From Lacticaseibacillus kribbianus (GTDB lineage Bacteria > Bacillota > Bacilli > Lactobacillales > Lactobacillaceae), in the NCBI RefSeq assembly GCF_020180945.1, contig NZ_JAIPUL010000001.1, forward strand, positions 558,001 to 622,000: DNA of 64,000 nt, read 5' to 3'. A program made the translations under genes and the position numbers. Under the pieces are notes generated by a model. That model ran no database searches and was not told the origin of the DNA. It saw only the letters and a program-made list of their open reading frames with translations. Each line of letters opens with the position of its first letter. Positions within the stretch are counted from its first letter, which is position 1. Positions 14,723 through 23,529 of this stretch are shown piece after piece.

Positions 14723-16090
14723 TTAGCGCCGGGTGAACTTCACGACGGCCTCGCAGCGCGCCGTCTGCGGGAACATGTCGATGGACTGGATGTAGTCGAC
14801 GCGGTAGCCGGCGGTCAGCTTGACGAGGTCGCGGGCCAGGGTCGACGGGTTGCACGAGATGTACACGAACTTCTTCGGCCGCGCGGTCAACAGCGCCTTG
14901 ATGAACGCCGGCTCAAGCCCCGCGCGTGGCGGGTCGACGATGACCGCGTCGGGCTTGAAGCCCTCACGCAGCCACTTGGGGAAGACGGTCTCGGCGGTGC
15001 CGACTTCGTAGTGGGTATTTGTGATGCCGTTGGCCGTTGCGTTTTGGTTGGCGTCCGCGACGGCGGCGGGCACGGTGTCCATGCCGCGCACCGCCTTGGC
15101 GTGGGCGGCGAGGCTCAGGCCGATGGTGCCGATGCCGGCGTAGGCGTCGACCAGCGTCTCGTCCGGCTTGAGGTCAAGGGCCGCCAGCGCGGTTTCGTAA
15201 AGCGTCGGCGTCTGGCTTGGGTTCAGCTGCAGGAAGGCCTGAGGCGACAGCGCGAAGTCCAGGCCGAGCAGGCGCTCGGTGATGGTCGGCTTGCCGGCCA
15301 AAAGGGTGCTGTCTTGCCCCCACACCAGGCTGGTTTGGGCGGCGTTGACGTTTTGCATCACCGTGACCACCTCGGGCAGCGTGGCCGCGATGGCGGCGAG
15401 CAGCTGCGCCTGGTGCGGCAGCTTGGCCGTGTGGGTGATCAGGGTGAGCTGAACCTCGCCGGTGCTTCGCGACTCGCGCACCACCAGCGTCTTGACGATC
15501 CCGCTGTTGCGTTTTTCGTCGTAGATCGGCACCTTCAGCTCCTCCAAAATGCCGCACAGCGTGGTGATCACGCGCATGGTGGTCGGCATCTGGGTGGCGA
15601 AGGTGGTCAGCGGCACCAGCTTGTGCGACTGCGGGGCGTACAGGCCGGCGACCACGTGCCCGTCAACCTCACGCACCGGAAACTGCGCCTTGTTGCGGTA
15701 GTGCAGCTGCTCCGGCGCGGCGATGGTGGGGCGCAGGTCGTAGTGCTGCCAGCCGGCCGGCTTGTACTTGGCCAGGCTTTGGGCGACCACGTCGCGCTTG
15801 AAGGCCAGCTGGGCCGGGTAGGCGAGGTGGCCGAGTTCGATGCCGCCGACCGTGCCGAACAGGGGGTCGACCGGTGGAATGCGATCCTTGGAAGGCGACT
15901 TCACGCGGTGGGTGAGCGCCTCGAGGTAGCGCTCGTGCACCGCAGTGACTTCTGCGACTACCACCTCGCCCGGCAAGGCGCCGGTGACGAAGGTGATTTT
16001 GCGCTTGTAGTACCCGATGCCGGCGCCGTTGATGTCCAGGCGCTTGATGGTCAGCGGGAAGCGCTGACCGACTGTGACCGTATTTTCCAT
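14723..16090 (-). CDS. rlmD: 23S rRNA (uracil-C5)-methyltransferase, RlmD/RlmCD type
   Basis: 455 residues. An N-terminal TRAM domain (about 1-60) is followed by an inserted beta region and a C-terminal Rossmann SAM-methyltransferase domain (VDAYAGIGTIGLSL). Catalytic motifs are VIVDPPRAGLEP and ISCNPSTLARDL (nucleophile Cys). The conserved iron-sulfur cysteines of the family, normally C-x5-C-x2-C before LQHL, are absent: the aligned stretch reads PPVDPLFGTVGGIELGHL. It adds m5U to 23S rRNA. AAGGAGG precedes the ATG at 16090. Whether it acts on one or two sites cannot be read from sequence, so the symbol is by family. Confidence 0.85.
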   Translation of the reverse strand: MENTVTVGQRFPLTIKRLDINGAGIGYYKRKITFVTGALPGEVVVAEVTAVHERYLEALTHRVKSPSKDRIPPVDPLFGTVGGIELGHLAYPAQLAFKRDVVAQSLAKYKPAGWQHYDLRPTIAAPEQLHYRNKAQFPVREVDGHVVAGLYAPQSHKLVPLTTFATQMPTTMRVITTLCGILEELKVPIYDEKRNSGIVKTLVVRESRSTGEVQLTLITHTAKLPHQAQLLAAIAATLPEVVTVMQNVNAAQTSLVWGQDSTLLAGKPTITERLLGLDFALSPQAFLQLNPSQTPTLYETALAALDLKPDETLVDAYAGIGTIGLSLAAHAKAVRGMDTVPAAVADANQNATANGITNTHYEVGTAETVFPKWLREGFKPDAVIVDPPRAGLEPAFIKALLTARPKKFVYISCNPSTLARDLVKLTAGYRVDYIQSIDMFPQTARCEAVVKFTRR

Positions 16091-16137
16091 AGTGTCCTCC
16101 TTGCGATAGTTCCATTATAGCCGTAATCCAGCCGCGG

Positions 16138-16167
16138 TTGGCACGAAAGTTCATCAGTGGGTATAAT
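16138..16167 (+). promoter_or_regulatory. Promoter of 129-aa membrane protein gene
   Basis: TTGGCA (16138-16143), an 18-nt spacer and TATAAT (16162-16167). Confidence 0.65.
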
Positions 16168-16195
16168 GGAGCCATCCACATCCAGGAGGCTCAAC

Positions 16196-16585
16196 ATGTT
16201 AATCACTTACCCGCAAAACGGCCAGATGCGCGCGCCGGTGTTCGTGACCCACAACGGTCAGGAGCACGTCCTCACCCCGGGCCAAAGCCTGGAGCTTGCC
16301 GTGCGGCGCGGCGACGCCGTCACCTTCCGCGTCGGCCGCTTCACCAAGACGCACCAGATTGCGTTCCAGTCACCGCAGGCCGAGTTCGCCGTGGTGCCCA
16401 ACAAGCAGCTGCAGATCATTTTCGTCGCCGCGATGATGATCCTGGCAGGCGGCCTGTACCTGCTCAAGCAGGTCGACAACACCTGGCTGTCGGTGATTGT
16501 CGTGGTGGCCCTGATCGGCTACGAGGTCCTGAACTACTTCACCGGCTACGCGGCCGTGCCGTGGCACGACGGGCGCAAGCGCTAA
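16196..16585 (+). CDS. Small two-helix membrane protein of unknown function
   Basis: 129 residues. The first roughly 80 are predicted beta-rich and soluble (short strands around VFVTHNGQEHVLTPGQSLELAVRRGDAVTFRVGRF). Two transmembrane helices follow (IIFVAAMMILAGGLYLL and WLSVIVVVALIGYEVLNYF) and a short basic tail (HDGRKR). AGGAGG precedes the ATG at 16196. It is monocistronic with its own TATAAT promoter and terminator. I do not recognise the family. The N-terminal part resembles a small beta-barrel cap. Confidence 0.7.
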   Translation: MLITYPQNGQMRAPVFVTHNGQEHVLTPGQSLELAVRRGDAVTFRVGRFTKTHQIAFQSPQAEFAVVPNKQLQIIFVAAMMILAGGLYLLKQVDNTWLSVIVVVALIGYEVLNYFTGYAAVPWHDGRKR

Positions 16586-16593
16586 CCCAACAA

Positions 16594-16627
16594 GCAAGCG
16601 GGCGAGTCCATGGGCTCGCCCGCTTGC
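16594..16627. terminator. Bidirectional terminator
   Basis: GCAAGCGGGCGAG pairs with CTCGCCCGCTTGC across a short loop. It lies between convergent genes; T-runs are weak on both sides. Confidence 0.65.
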
Positions 16628-16640
16628 GTCAGTTCCGCCA

Positions 16641-18149
16641 TCATGCCCGGCGTGCCAGCTGCAGCACGGTCATCAGGTGGAAAAAGTCGTTGTCGTCGGC
16701 CCACTCGGCCCATGGCACCAGCTGAATGTTGGCCAGCGCGTCCTCGCCGTAATGGGCGGCAAGCATGGTTGTGTCGCTCAGCCCGCTGATGATGAGGTCC
16801 GGCCGCTCGGTGGCCGCCGGGTCGAGCACACGCACGAAGTCGAGCCCGGTCAGAAACTGAAGCAGGTCACGGCTGACGAAGGTGCCGGGCTCGACGAACA
16901 CCGCAACTGTCAGCAGGTGGTCGGCGTTGAGCCCCGGGAAATCGGGGGCGATGATGCGGTACAGGTCGCGGTGCATCGCCTGGTAGTAGGGCCGAAAGAG
17001 GCCCGCCGGGTCGCCCGGCGTCAGCCCGGTGAAGAAGCGTTGAATCAGCCGTGGCAGGGCGCCGTTTTCCGCGCGGTCCCCGAGGTCGGGCATGAAGTCC
17101 AGCCGCTTGGCGAACGCGCCGTCGGTCACGTAGCTCGACAGTGCCATGCGGTGCAGGTTGACGGCCAAAACGGCGTGGCAGGACGGCGCCGCCTCGCGCA
17201 TGGTCGGGTTGGTGGCGTCGATCAGGGCGGTCATCAGCCCGCCGGCGAAGCGATTGATCGCGTGGTCGCCCACGGCAAAGGCGGCCATAATCCGCTCCTG
17301 AATCGGCGTAACCGTCGCGTTGAAGGACAGGAAGTGCACGCGACAGAAGTAGTAGAAGTCCCGCTCGGCCGCAAGTGTCGGTGAATCGAGTGCGGGAAAA
17401 GTCGCCGGGGTATAAATCAGGGGCGCAAGCGTCATGCCGGCGTCGCCGATGATGCCCTGAAAGCGGCGGTTGACCGCGATCGGGTGGCCGCTTGCTAGGC
17501 GCAGGCGCTGGATTGCCAGCACCATCAGGTCGAGCTTGGTCGGCTGGGCGGACGCGTCGAACCAGCGCGAGTCCGCGGCGTTGCAAGCGTCCAGGTCGGC
17601 CACCGCCTGGCGGTACGCGGCGGTTGAGAAGGGCCACCCCACGCCGCGGTAGGCCATCTGGTAGAAGGTGAGAATGAGCAGCCGAATTCGCAGCTCCGAG
17701 CCCTCCAGCCGCCAGGTGGTCGGGTTGAGCGTCACGCCGGCCTGCGCCATGTAGGCGCGAAACGGCGCGATGCGGCGCCGCAGCGTCGGCAGGCTGACCC
17801 CGCTGTCTTGGCAAAAGGCGTGAGCGTCGAAGCCCGGCACGGTGAACAGCCGGTCGAAAAAGGCGTAGGCGACCGTGTCCGACAGCAGGTGGAAGCGGTA
17901 CGTGTCCACCGACACGGCCGCCCCGACGTCGGCGAAGTCCGCCTCGTTGAGGTCGGCCATCGTGCGGTGCTGCATCAGCTGAAGCGAGACCATGATGTCT
18001 TGAAAGGCGTTGTAGGTCTGCGAGTAGCTGAGCCGGCTTTCGCGCGCCAGCCGGTTGATGGTGAAGTTCGTGGCCTCAAGCGCCTTCAGGTAGCGAAACA
18101 CCCGGTAGTTCGTGCTGGCCCGCTTATCAAAAAAGTTATCCTCGAACAC
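16641..18149 (-). CDS. Mga-like helix-turn-helix regulator
   Basis: About 502 residues. The N-terminus has two winged-helix segments: FTINRLARESRLSYSQTYNAFQDI, then SGVSLPTLRRRIAPFRAYMAQAGVTLNP. A long helical middle region resembles PRD-like domains, with a C-terminal EIIB-like part (DLIISGLSDTTML). This is the architecture of Mga/AtxA-type virulence and carbohydrate regulators. The start is GTG 18149, with GGAGG 8 nt upstream; the GTG three codons earlier overlaps the ribosome site. No PTS operon is adjacent, so it is an orphan. Phosphorylatable His residues cannot be assigned securely. Confidence 0.7.
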   Translation of the reverse strand: MFEDNFFDKRASTNYRVFRYLKALEATNFTINRLARESRLSYSQTYNAFQDIMVSLQLMQHRTMADLNEADFADVGAAVSVDTYRFHLLSDTVAYAFFDRLFTVPGFDAHAFCQDSGVSLPTLRRRIAPFRAYMAQAGVTLNPTTWRLEGSELRIRLLILTFYQMAYRGVGWPFSTAAYRQAVADLDACNAADSRWFDASAQPTKLDLMVLAIQRLRLASGHPIAVNRRFQGIIGDAGMTLAPLIYTPATFPALDSPTLAAERDFYYFCRVHFLSFNATVTPIQERIMAAFAVGDHAINRFAGGLMTALIDATNPTMREAAPSCHAVLAVNLHRMALSSYVTDGAFAKRLDFMPDLGDRAENGALPRLIQRFFTGLTPGDPAGLFRPYYQAMHRDLYRIIAPDFPGLNADHLLTVAVFVEPGTFVSRDLLQFLTGLDFVRVLDPAATERPDLIISGLSDTTMLAAHYGEDALANIQLVPWAEWADDNDFFHLMTVLQLARRA

Positions 18150-18234
18150 GCCGCGCACCTCCGTTGAAATTGCTTATAGTATAACATAAACGCACGGCGC
18201 ACCAACCCCGTTCGGTGCGCGGAAAGGACCCGTC

Positions 18235-19041
18235 ATGCCCACAATCACCAGCATCAGCGCCCAGAAGCGGCCCGGCCGCTATAACATTTTTCTCGACGGC
18301 CAGTACGCCTTTCCCGTCAGCGAAACCACGCTGATCCAGTTCATGCTGGCCAAGGGGATGGTGGTGGACGAAAAGCTCGAGGCGGCGATCAAGGCCGCGG
18401 AGGTCGACGCCGCCGCCAACAGCCTGGCGCTGGACTTTCTCAGCCACCAGATGCGCACCGTCGCCGAGGTCCGGCGCCGGCTGAAGAAGGAGGAGCTGCC
18501 GGAGTCCGCCATCGCGCCGGTGATTGAGCGCCTGGTCGACCTGAACTACCTGGACGACGCCAAGTTCGCGCGGGCCTTCCTGCACGACAACGCGCTGATG
18601 GGCAGCCGCGGCCCCAAGCTCGTCGCCTCGGCCCTGGCGCAAAAGGGCGTGCCGCAGCCGCTGATTCAGGCCGCCATCGCCGAGGTGCCCGAAGCGGACT
18701 GGGCGACAGTCGCGACGCGCGTGGCGGAGAAGGCGGCGCGGCAGACCCAGCGCAAGCCCCTGAACGACCGGCGCCAAAAGATTCGCCTAGCCCTGATGCA
18801 AAAGGGCTTCGATCAAGACCAGAGCAGCGCGGCGCTGGCTGGACTTGACCTGACCCGCGACACCGCGCTTGAGGCCACGACGCTTGAGGCCGCGGCGGCC
18901 AAGCAGTGGCGCCTCAAGCGGCGGTATGAGGGCTACGACCGCCGCAACCGCGTGCGCCAGGCGCTGTTTCGCCAGGGCTTCGAGCTCGACGCAATCGATG
19001 CGGCGGTGGCGGCGCTTGAGGAGGCGGACGCCAACGCCTGA
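18235..19041 (+). CDS. recX: Recombination regulator RecX
   Basis: 268 residues, built of repeated three-helix modules: [63 protein letters not shown], and repeats near the C-terminus ([20 protein letters not shown]). It binds RecA filaments and limits RecA activity. The longer Gram-positive form (about 260-270 residues) fits. A GCGCACC/GGTGCGC hairpin lies in the 5' leader right before the GGAAAGGA ribosome site, possibly affecting translation. It is divergent from the Mga-like gene. recA is not in the window. Confidence 0.92.
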   Translation: MPTITSISAQKRPGRYNIFLDGQYAFPVSETTLIQFMLAKGMVVDEKLEAAIKAAEVDAAANSLALDFLSHQMRTVAEVRRRLKKEELPESAIAPVIERLVDLNYLDDAKFARAFLHDNALMGSRGPKLVASALAQKGVPQPLIQAAIAEVPEADWATVATRVAEKAARQTQRKPLNDRRQKIRLALMQKGFDQDQSSAALAGLDLTRDTALEATTLEAAAAKQWRLKRRYEGYDRRNRVRQALFRQGFELDAIDAAVAALEEADANA

Positions 19042-19080
19042 GCGCGTGTCCCGGTTTCATGAGGGCGATGCCAGGCGTCC

Positions 19081-19106
19081 CGGGGTCGGTGCACCGGCCC
19101 CGTTTT
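19081..19106 (+). terminator. Terminator of recX
   Basis: GGGGTCGG-TGCA-CCGGCCCC stem followed by GTTTTG. Confidence 0.65.
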
Positions 19107-19132
19107 GCGCGGCCGCGAATTTTTGTTATACT
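19105..19132 (+). promoter_or_regulatory. Promoter of DUF402 gene
   Basis: TTGCGC (19105-19110), a 16-nt spacer and TATACT (19127-19132). It abuts the recX terminator. Confidence 0.55.
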
Positions 19133-19162
19133 GAACTCAGAATAAGTGAAAGCTGGTTGACT

Positions 19163-19699
19163 ATGCGGATCCCCAAGGAAGGCGACTACATCGCGATTCA
19201 AAGCTACAAGCACCCGGGGCTGTTGCACCGCACGTGGCGCGACACCATGGTGCTCAAGACCTCCGAGGACGCCTTGATCGGCTGCAACGACCACACGCTG
19301 GTCACCGAGTCCGACGGCCGCCGCTGGCTGACGCGGGAGCCGGCCATCGTGTACTTCCACAAGCACTACTGGTTCAACGTGATCGCGATGATTCGCGAGG
19401 GCGGCGTGTCCTACTACTGCAACCTCGCAAGCCCCGCGACCCTGGACCAGGAGGCGCTGAAGTACATCGACTACGACCTGGACGTCAAGGTCTTCCCGGA
19501 CGGGGAAAAACGCCTGCTGGACGTCGATGAGTACGAGGCCCACCGGCGCAAGTGGCAGTACCCGACCACCACGGACCGCATCCTGAAGGCCAACGTGCGC
19601 GTTTTGGTCGACTGGATCAACCACGGCAAGGGCCCGTTCTCTCAGGCCTACATCGACCTTTGGTACAACCGTTACTTACAGCTATCCCACCGGGTCTGA
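19163..19699 (+). CDS. DUF402 family nucleoside phosphatase-like protein (YgaC/Ntdp type)
   Basis: 178 residues. It matches the DUF402 pattern: [19 protein letters not shown] at the N-terminus, the beta-barrel region [51 protein letters not shown] with the acidic metal cluster, and the C-terminal helix [13 protein letters not shown]. Staphylococcal members hydrolyse nucleoside tri- and diphosphates; activity here is inferred. The ATG at 19163 has only a weak GAAAG upstream. It is followed 27 nt later by the GyrI-like gene, probably as one transcript. Confidence 0.8.
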   Translation: MRIPKEGDYIAIQSYKHPGLLHRTWRDTMVLKTSEDALIGCNDHTLVTESDGRRWLTREPAIVYFHKHYWFNVIAMIREGGVSYYCNLASPATLDQEALKYIDYDLDVKVFPDGEKRLLDVDEYEAHRRKWQYPTTTDRILKANVRVLVDWINHGKGPFSQAYIDLWYNRYLQLSHRV

Positions 19700-19726
19700 C
19701 CCACTCCGGCAGGGAAAGGAGACACC

Positions 19727-20242
19727 ATGACAGCACTATTGAATCAAACCCCGGCAAAGTTCATCGGCAAGGTCTACACGGTGGTCGACAGCGACCAGAT
19801 GGGAACCTTTTACCCCTGCTGGACCGAGTTCGAAGACAACCACTGGTTCGCGCCGCTGGACGCCTTGACCGACACGCCCAACCGTAGCTACATGGTGATC
19901 TTCTCGCCGTACGGCCAGTTTCAGTACTGGATCGGCAGCATTCTGCCCGACGACGCGGTGGCGCCTGAGGGGTTTGAGTGCTTCCAGATGCCGGCCGGCA
20001 CCATCGGCCAGACCGAAGCCAAGGCGTCGGGCATCCTGAACCAGCTGCCGGTGCAGACCAGCTTCAACAAGGGTCTGGAGATGCTTGAAAAGGCCGGCTT
20101 CCCGCTGCCCGCGCACATCGGCCAGACCACGCACCCGTACTACTTCGAGCGCTACGACCTCACAGACGGCCAGGTGTCGTCGGTTCAGTACAAGCTCTAC
20201 ATCAACCTCGACGAGCTCGAGGGCTACGACGAGTTCGACTAG
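19727..20242 (+). CDS. GyrI-like small-molecule-binding protein
   Basis: 171 residues, with no DNA-binding part. The pattern around PCWTEFEDNHWF, YMVIFSPYGQFQYWIGSIL and GFECFQMPAGTIGQ fits the GyrI-like/AraC effector-binding (SOUL-type) fold, and the C-terminus FERYDLTDGQVSSVQYKLYINLDEL is consistent with a final strand. Stand-alone members bind hydrophobic ligands. AAAGGAGACACC precedes the ATG. It lies downstream of the DUF402 gene and ends at a strong terminator. The ligand is unknown. Confidence 0.5.
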   Translation: MTALLNQTPAKFIGKVYTVVDSDQMGTFYPCWTEFEDNHWFAPLDALTDTPNRSYMVIFSPYGQFQYWIGSILPDDAVAPEGFECFQMPAGTIGQTEAKASGILNQLPVQTSFNKGLEMLEKAGFPLPAHIGQTTHPYYFERYDLTDGQVSSVQYKLYINLDELEGYDEFD

Positions 20243-20262
20243 ACGGCCGCTTGGCGGTCACG

Positions 20263-20306
20263 ACAAAGGGGGACAATCCGACTCGGCTCGGATTGTCCCC
20301 CTTTGT
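20263..20306. terminator. Bidirectional terminator with perfect 19-bp stem
   Basis: 20263-20281 pairs perfectly with 20288-20306; loop CTCGGC. The stem ends in ACAAAG/CTTTGT. It lies between convergent genes. Confidence 0.85.
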
Positions 20307-20309
20307 CGA

Positions 20310-20741
20310 TTATAGCGTCAGCTGCATCTCGCGGTGGTGGATCCCCGCCTCGATGAACTCCGGACGCACGGTCGGCTGGTAGCCCAGCCGCATGTACAAG
20401 CCGATGGCCTGCACCTGGGCGCCAAGCCTAAGCGCGGTTGCGCCGTGCGCAGTCGCAAACTCCGCGAGGTGGGCCAGCAGGGCCTCGCCGACGCCGTGGT
20501 GGCGGTAGGGCCGAAGCACGGCGACGCGCTGCACGTGGTAGCCGTAGTCCTCGGGCAACAGCCGCGCGGTGGCCAGCGCCAGCCCGTTCTCGTAGGCGAC
20601 GAAGTGAATGGCGCGGGCCTCGTCTGCGTCGACCTCCAAGTCGGCGGGCACGTGCTGCTCTTCCACAAAGACGGTCTGCCGGATCGCCAGGGCGTCCTGG
20701 TAGGTGGTCGAGTGCAGGTCGCGGGTGACATTAAATTCCAT
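20310..20741 (-). CDS. GNAT family N-acetyltransferase
   Basis: 143 residues, one GNAT domain. It starts with AIRQTVFVEEQHVPADLEVD, typical of the ElaA/YjcF-like subgroup. The acetyl-CoA site is VQRVAVLRPYRHHGVGEALLAHL (V/I-x-x-x-Q/R-x-x-G-x-G/A variant RHHGVG). The tail YMRLGYQPTVRPEFIEAGIHHREM is characteristic of the same subgroup. Substrate unknown. It is monocistronic, with GAAAGATGTG upstream of the ATG. Confidence 0.85.
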   Translation of the reverse strand: MEFNVTRDLHSTTYQDALAIRQTVFVEEQHVPADLEVDADEARAIHFVAYENGLALATARLLPEDYGYHVQRVAVLRPYRHHGVGEALLAHLAEFATAHGATALRLGAQVQAIGLYMRLGYQPTVRPEFIEAGIHHREMQLTL

Positions 20742-20827
20742 ATTGGGTCACATCTTTCGTTATTTTCTCAAAGTTAGCTGCTATTATAACATTGCGGCCA
20801 CCCGGTGGCACCAAAGGAGGAGAGAGA

Positions 20828-21958
20828 ATGTTCGAAAAACTGCGCCGCTCCAAGCTGATGTACTGGTCCCTTGAGGCGCTGATCGTCGCGCTGCTCCTGA
20901 TTGCGCTGTCGCACCTGAGCTTTCTGGTCACGCCGGTCGCCGCGTTCTTCTCGACCTTGATGGTGCCCCTGATCGCCGCGGGCTTTCTTTACTACCTGTT
21001 CAACCCGCTGATCAAGCTGTTGATGCGGCTGCACCTGCCGCGCGGCGGGGCGATCGCGTTGGTGTTCGTTGCGGTCCTTGCGGGGGCCGTGCTGATCGTC
21101 GCCGCCATCATCCCCAACCTGATCAGCCAGGTGACGGCCCTGATCACCGGGCTGCCGGACTTTTTGGAGACGGTGCGCGCGTTCGTCCACCGGCTGGCGC
21201 GCTACTCTTGGTACCAGCAGTTCGACGTCGAGGCCGTGGTGGCCAAGCTCAAGGTGCAGCCGAGCAAGCTGTTGAACACGGTGCTCGGCAGCTTCTCCAG
21301 CGGACTGCCCGGCCTGATCGGCAGCGTCGCGTCGGTGGTGGTCAACGTGATCACCGTGCCGGTGATGCTGTTTTACATGCTCAAGGACGGGGAGCGCCTG
21401 GTGCCGGCGGTGCAAAAGCTGCTGCCGGACCGCTACGCCGACGAAATCGCGACGGTGTTCACGCGCATGGGGGAGACCCTGTCGCACTACATCGCCGGCC
21501 AGGCCATCGAGTGCCTCTTCGTCGGCACCTTCACGTTCATCGGCTACCTGATCATCGGCCTGCCCTACGCCTTTTTGCTCGGCTTCATCGCCGGGGTCTT
21601 CACCATCATTCCTTACCTTGGCCCGTACCTGGGCATCGCCCCGGCGCTGGCCGTCGCGGCGGCGTCCGGCTGGGGTAAGGTCGTGCTGGTGGTGGTCGTG
21701 GTGCTGATCGTGCAGCAGACCGACGGCAACCTGATCTACCCCAACGTGATCGGCCGGCGCCTGGCGATTCACCCGCTGACCATCATCGTGCTGCTGCTGC
21801 TCGCCGGCAACCTGTACGGCATCATGGGCACGATTTTGGCCGTGCCGGTGTACGCGGTGGCCAAGACCCTGGTCACCTACGCGCTGGAGCTCTACCGCTT
21901 CCACCGCGAGCAGCAAAAAACGGCGCTGATTGCGCCCCGGCGCTTCCGCCGTCCTTGA
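20828..21958 (+). CDS. AI-2E family transporter (YtvI/PerM-like membrane protein)
   Basis: 376 residues with about eight transmembrane helices. The family signature in the C-terminal half is GFIAGVFTIIPYLGPYLGIAPA, followed by DGNLIYPNVIGRRLAIHPLTIIVLLL. A soluble loop (LPDFLETVRAF...) lies after the third helix. The family name comes from an autoinducer-2 exporter, but many members move ions or are uncharacterised, so function is open. The start is ATG 20828 with AAAGGAGGAGAG upstream. It is followed by the CNNM/CBS gene with its own promoter inside the end of this gene. Confidence 0.85.
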   Translation: MFEKLRRSKLMYWSLEALIVALLLIALSHLSFLVTPVAAFFSTLMVPLIAAGFLYYLFNPLIKLLMRLHLPRGGAIALVFVAVLAGAVLIVAAIIPNLISQVTALITGLPDFLETVRAFVHRLARYSWYQQFDVEAVVAKLKVQPSKLLNTVLGSFSSGLPGLIGSVASVVVNVITVPVMLFYMLKDGERLVPAVQKLLPDRYADEIATVFTRMGETLSHYIAGQAIECLFVGTFTFIGYLIIGLPYAFLLGFIAGVFTIIPYLGPYLGIAPALAVAAASGWGKVVLVVVVVLIVQQTDGNLIYPNVIGRRLAIHPLTIIVLLLLAGNLYGIMGTILAVPVYAVAKTLVTYALELYRFHREQQKTALIAPRRFRRP

Positions 21959-21983
21959 ATTCGGGCGGTTGCCTTGCTATACT
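21955..21983 (+). promoter_or_regulatory. Promoter of CNNM/CBS gene
   Basis: TTGAAT (21955-21960), a 17-nt spacer and TATACT (21978-21983). The -35 overlaps the stop of the AI-2E gene. Confidence 0.6.
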
Positions 21984-22013
21984 CAATGAAAATTCCCAAA
22001 GGATGTGTGTACG

Positions 22014-23336
22014 ATGGACAGTGGTCCTGCCAGTCTGTGGCCCCAGCTGGGGCTGATCGCGTTGCTAACGGTGCTCAACGCCTGCTTTGCCGCGTCGGAA
22101 ATCGCGGTGGTGTCGCTTTCAAGAAGCCGCGTGGCCGCGCAGTCCAAGGCCGGCGACCGGAAGGCTGCTAAGCTTTTGGCCATTCTGGCCGACTCGACGA
22201 ACTTCCTGGCGACGATTCAGGTCGGCATCACCTTCGCCGGCTTCCTGTCGTCCGCCCAGGCGGCGACCACCATCGCCGCCCGCCTCGCGCCGCTTCTGCC
22301 GGTGCCAGGGGCGCGCGAGCTTTCGGTGGTGCTGGTCACGATTCTGCTGTCCTACGTCTCCCTGGTGTTCGGCGAGCTGTACCCCAAGCGCCTGGCGCTG
22401 GCGCGGACCGAGCAGGTGGCCAAGGCCGCCGTCGGCCCGATCGGGGTGCTGAGCCTGTTGATGCGGCCGTTCGTCTGGCTGCTGGCCGCGTCGACCAACC
22501 TGCTGATGCGCCTGACCCCGCTGCGGGTGAGCGAAGACGAGAACCAGGTCACCCGCGACGAGATGGTGTCGGTGACCGAGTCCGGCAAGCAGAGCGGGGC
22601 GATTGACGCCGACGAGTACGAGATGCTCGAGGGCATCATCGGCCTCAACGAGAAGCTGGCCAGCTCCGTCATGGTGCCGCGCATCGACGCGTTCATGGTG
22701 TCCGCAGACATTCCGGATCAGGCTGCGATCGACGCGATTTTGGCCAATATCTACTCGCGCATCCCCGTCTACCGCGGGGAAAAGGACAACGTAATCGGCG
22801 TCGTGCACATCAAGAACCTGCTGAAGGAGGCGCGGCGCGTCGGTTTTGCGAACGTGCGGCTGGAGGACGTGATGACCAAGCCCCTGTTCGTGCCCGAAAC
22901 CATCGCGGTGCCGGCCTTGCTTTTGACCATGCGCGAGCGCCAGCAGCAGATGGCGGTGCTTCTGGACGAGTACGGCGGGGTGGTCGGGCTGGTCACCATT
23001 GAGGACCTGATCGAGGAGATCGTCGGCGACATCGACGACGAGTCCGATTCGGCCACCGTGATGGTCACTCGGCTTGCCGAGGGCGAGTTCCTCGTCTCCG
23101 GGCGCATGACGCTCAACGACTTCAACGACTACTTCGACCGCACGCTCAAGGAGCCGGACGTCGACACCGTCGCGGGCCTTGTGATCACCCGCCTCGGCGC
23201 GCTGCCGACCAACGCGAAACCCGAGCGCTTGGACCTCGGGCAGGGGATGACGCTGACCACCGGCCAGATGGCGGGGCCGCGGCTGGTCGACGTGCGGGTG
23301 CACATCGCCGCCGCTCCGGTTGAAGACGGCGAGTAG
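22014..23336 (+). CDS. Hemolysin-family CNNM/CBS transporter
   Basis: 440 residues. The N-terminal DUF21/CNNM domain has four hydrophobic segments (about 8-160, with LNACFAASEIAVVSLSRSRV). Two CBS domains lie over about 205-330 (VMVPRIDAFMV, YSRIPVYRGEKDNVIGVVHIKNLL, LLDEYGGVVGLVTIEDLIEEIVGDI). A C-terminal CorC_HlyC domain ends the protein. Related proteins act in Mg2+ efflux or homeostasis; the hemolysin name is historical. The start is ATG 22014 with AAAGGA 9 nt upstream; GTG 22005 is too close to it. Confidence 0.88.
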   Translation: MDSGPASLWPQLGLIALLTVLNACFAASEIAVVSLSRSRVAAQSKAGDRKAAKLLAILADSTNFLATIQVGITFAGFLSSAQAATTIAARLAPLLPVPGARELSVVLVTILLSYVSLVFGELYPKRLALARTEQVAKAAVGPIGVLSLLMRPFVWLLAASTNLLMRLTPLRVSEDENQVTRDEMVSVTESGKQSGAIDADEYEMLEGIIGLNEKLASSVMVPRIDAFMVSADIPDQAAIDAILANIYSRIPVYRGEKDNVIGVVHIKNLLKEARRVGFANVRLEDVMTKPLFVPETIAVPALLLTMRERQQQMAVLLDEYGGVVGLVTIEDLIEEIVGDIDDESDSATVMVTRLAEGEFLVSGRMTLNDFNDYFDRTLKEPDVDTVAGLVITRLGALPTNAKPERLDLGQGMTLTTGQMAGPRLVDVRVHIAAAPVEDGE

Positions 23337-23417
23337 CCCGCAACCGACCGGGACACCCCGCAAGGCGGCGCGCCAAAGTATTTCGGCGCGCCCCTAGCCA
23401 CGCAGGCGTTCATTCAT

Positions 23418-23461
23418 TATAATTGAACAATAGACAGCCCTTGCAGTCGCAGGGGTTTTTT
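23418..23461 (+). terminator. TATAAT element and intrinsic terminator before prfC
   Basis: TATAAT (23418-23423) without a good -35 is followed by the hairpin CCCTTGC-AGTC-GCAGGGG (23438-23455) and six T. It may end the CNNM/CBS transcript or terminate a very short prfC leader. Upstream, GGCGCGCC occurs twice as a dyad (about 23369-23393) without a T-run. Confidence 0.65.
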
Positions 23462-23465
23462 GCAC

Positions 23466-23484
23466 GGAGGAGACGCGGATGTAG
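23466..23484 (+). promoter_or_regulatory. Start-stop mini-ORF (SD-ATG-TAG) upstream of prfC
   Basis: GGAGGAG (23466-23472), 6 nt, then ATG immediately followed by TAG (23479-23484). This is a perfectly spaced ribosome binding site for a one-codon ORF, 46 nt before the prfC start. It could trap ribosomes in a start-stop complex that needs RF1 and possibly RF3 for release. Confidence 0.4.
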
Positions 23485-23529
23485 ATCAGGGGCCGGTAAC
23501 CGACGCTTCGCACCACGAAAGGAATTACA

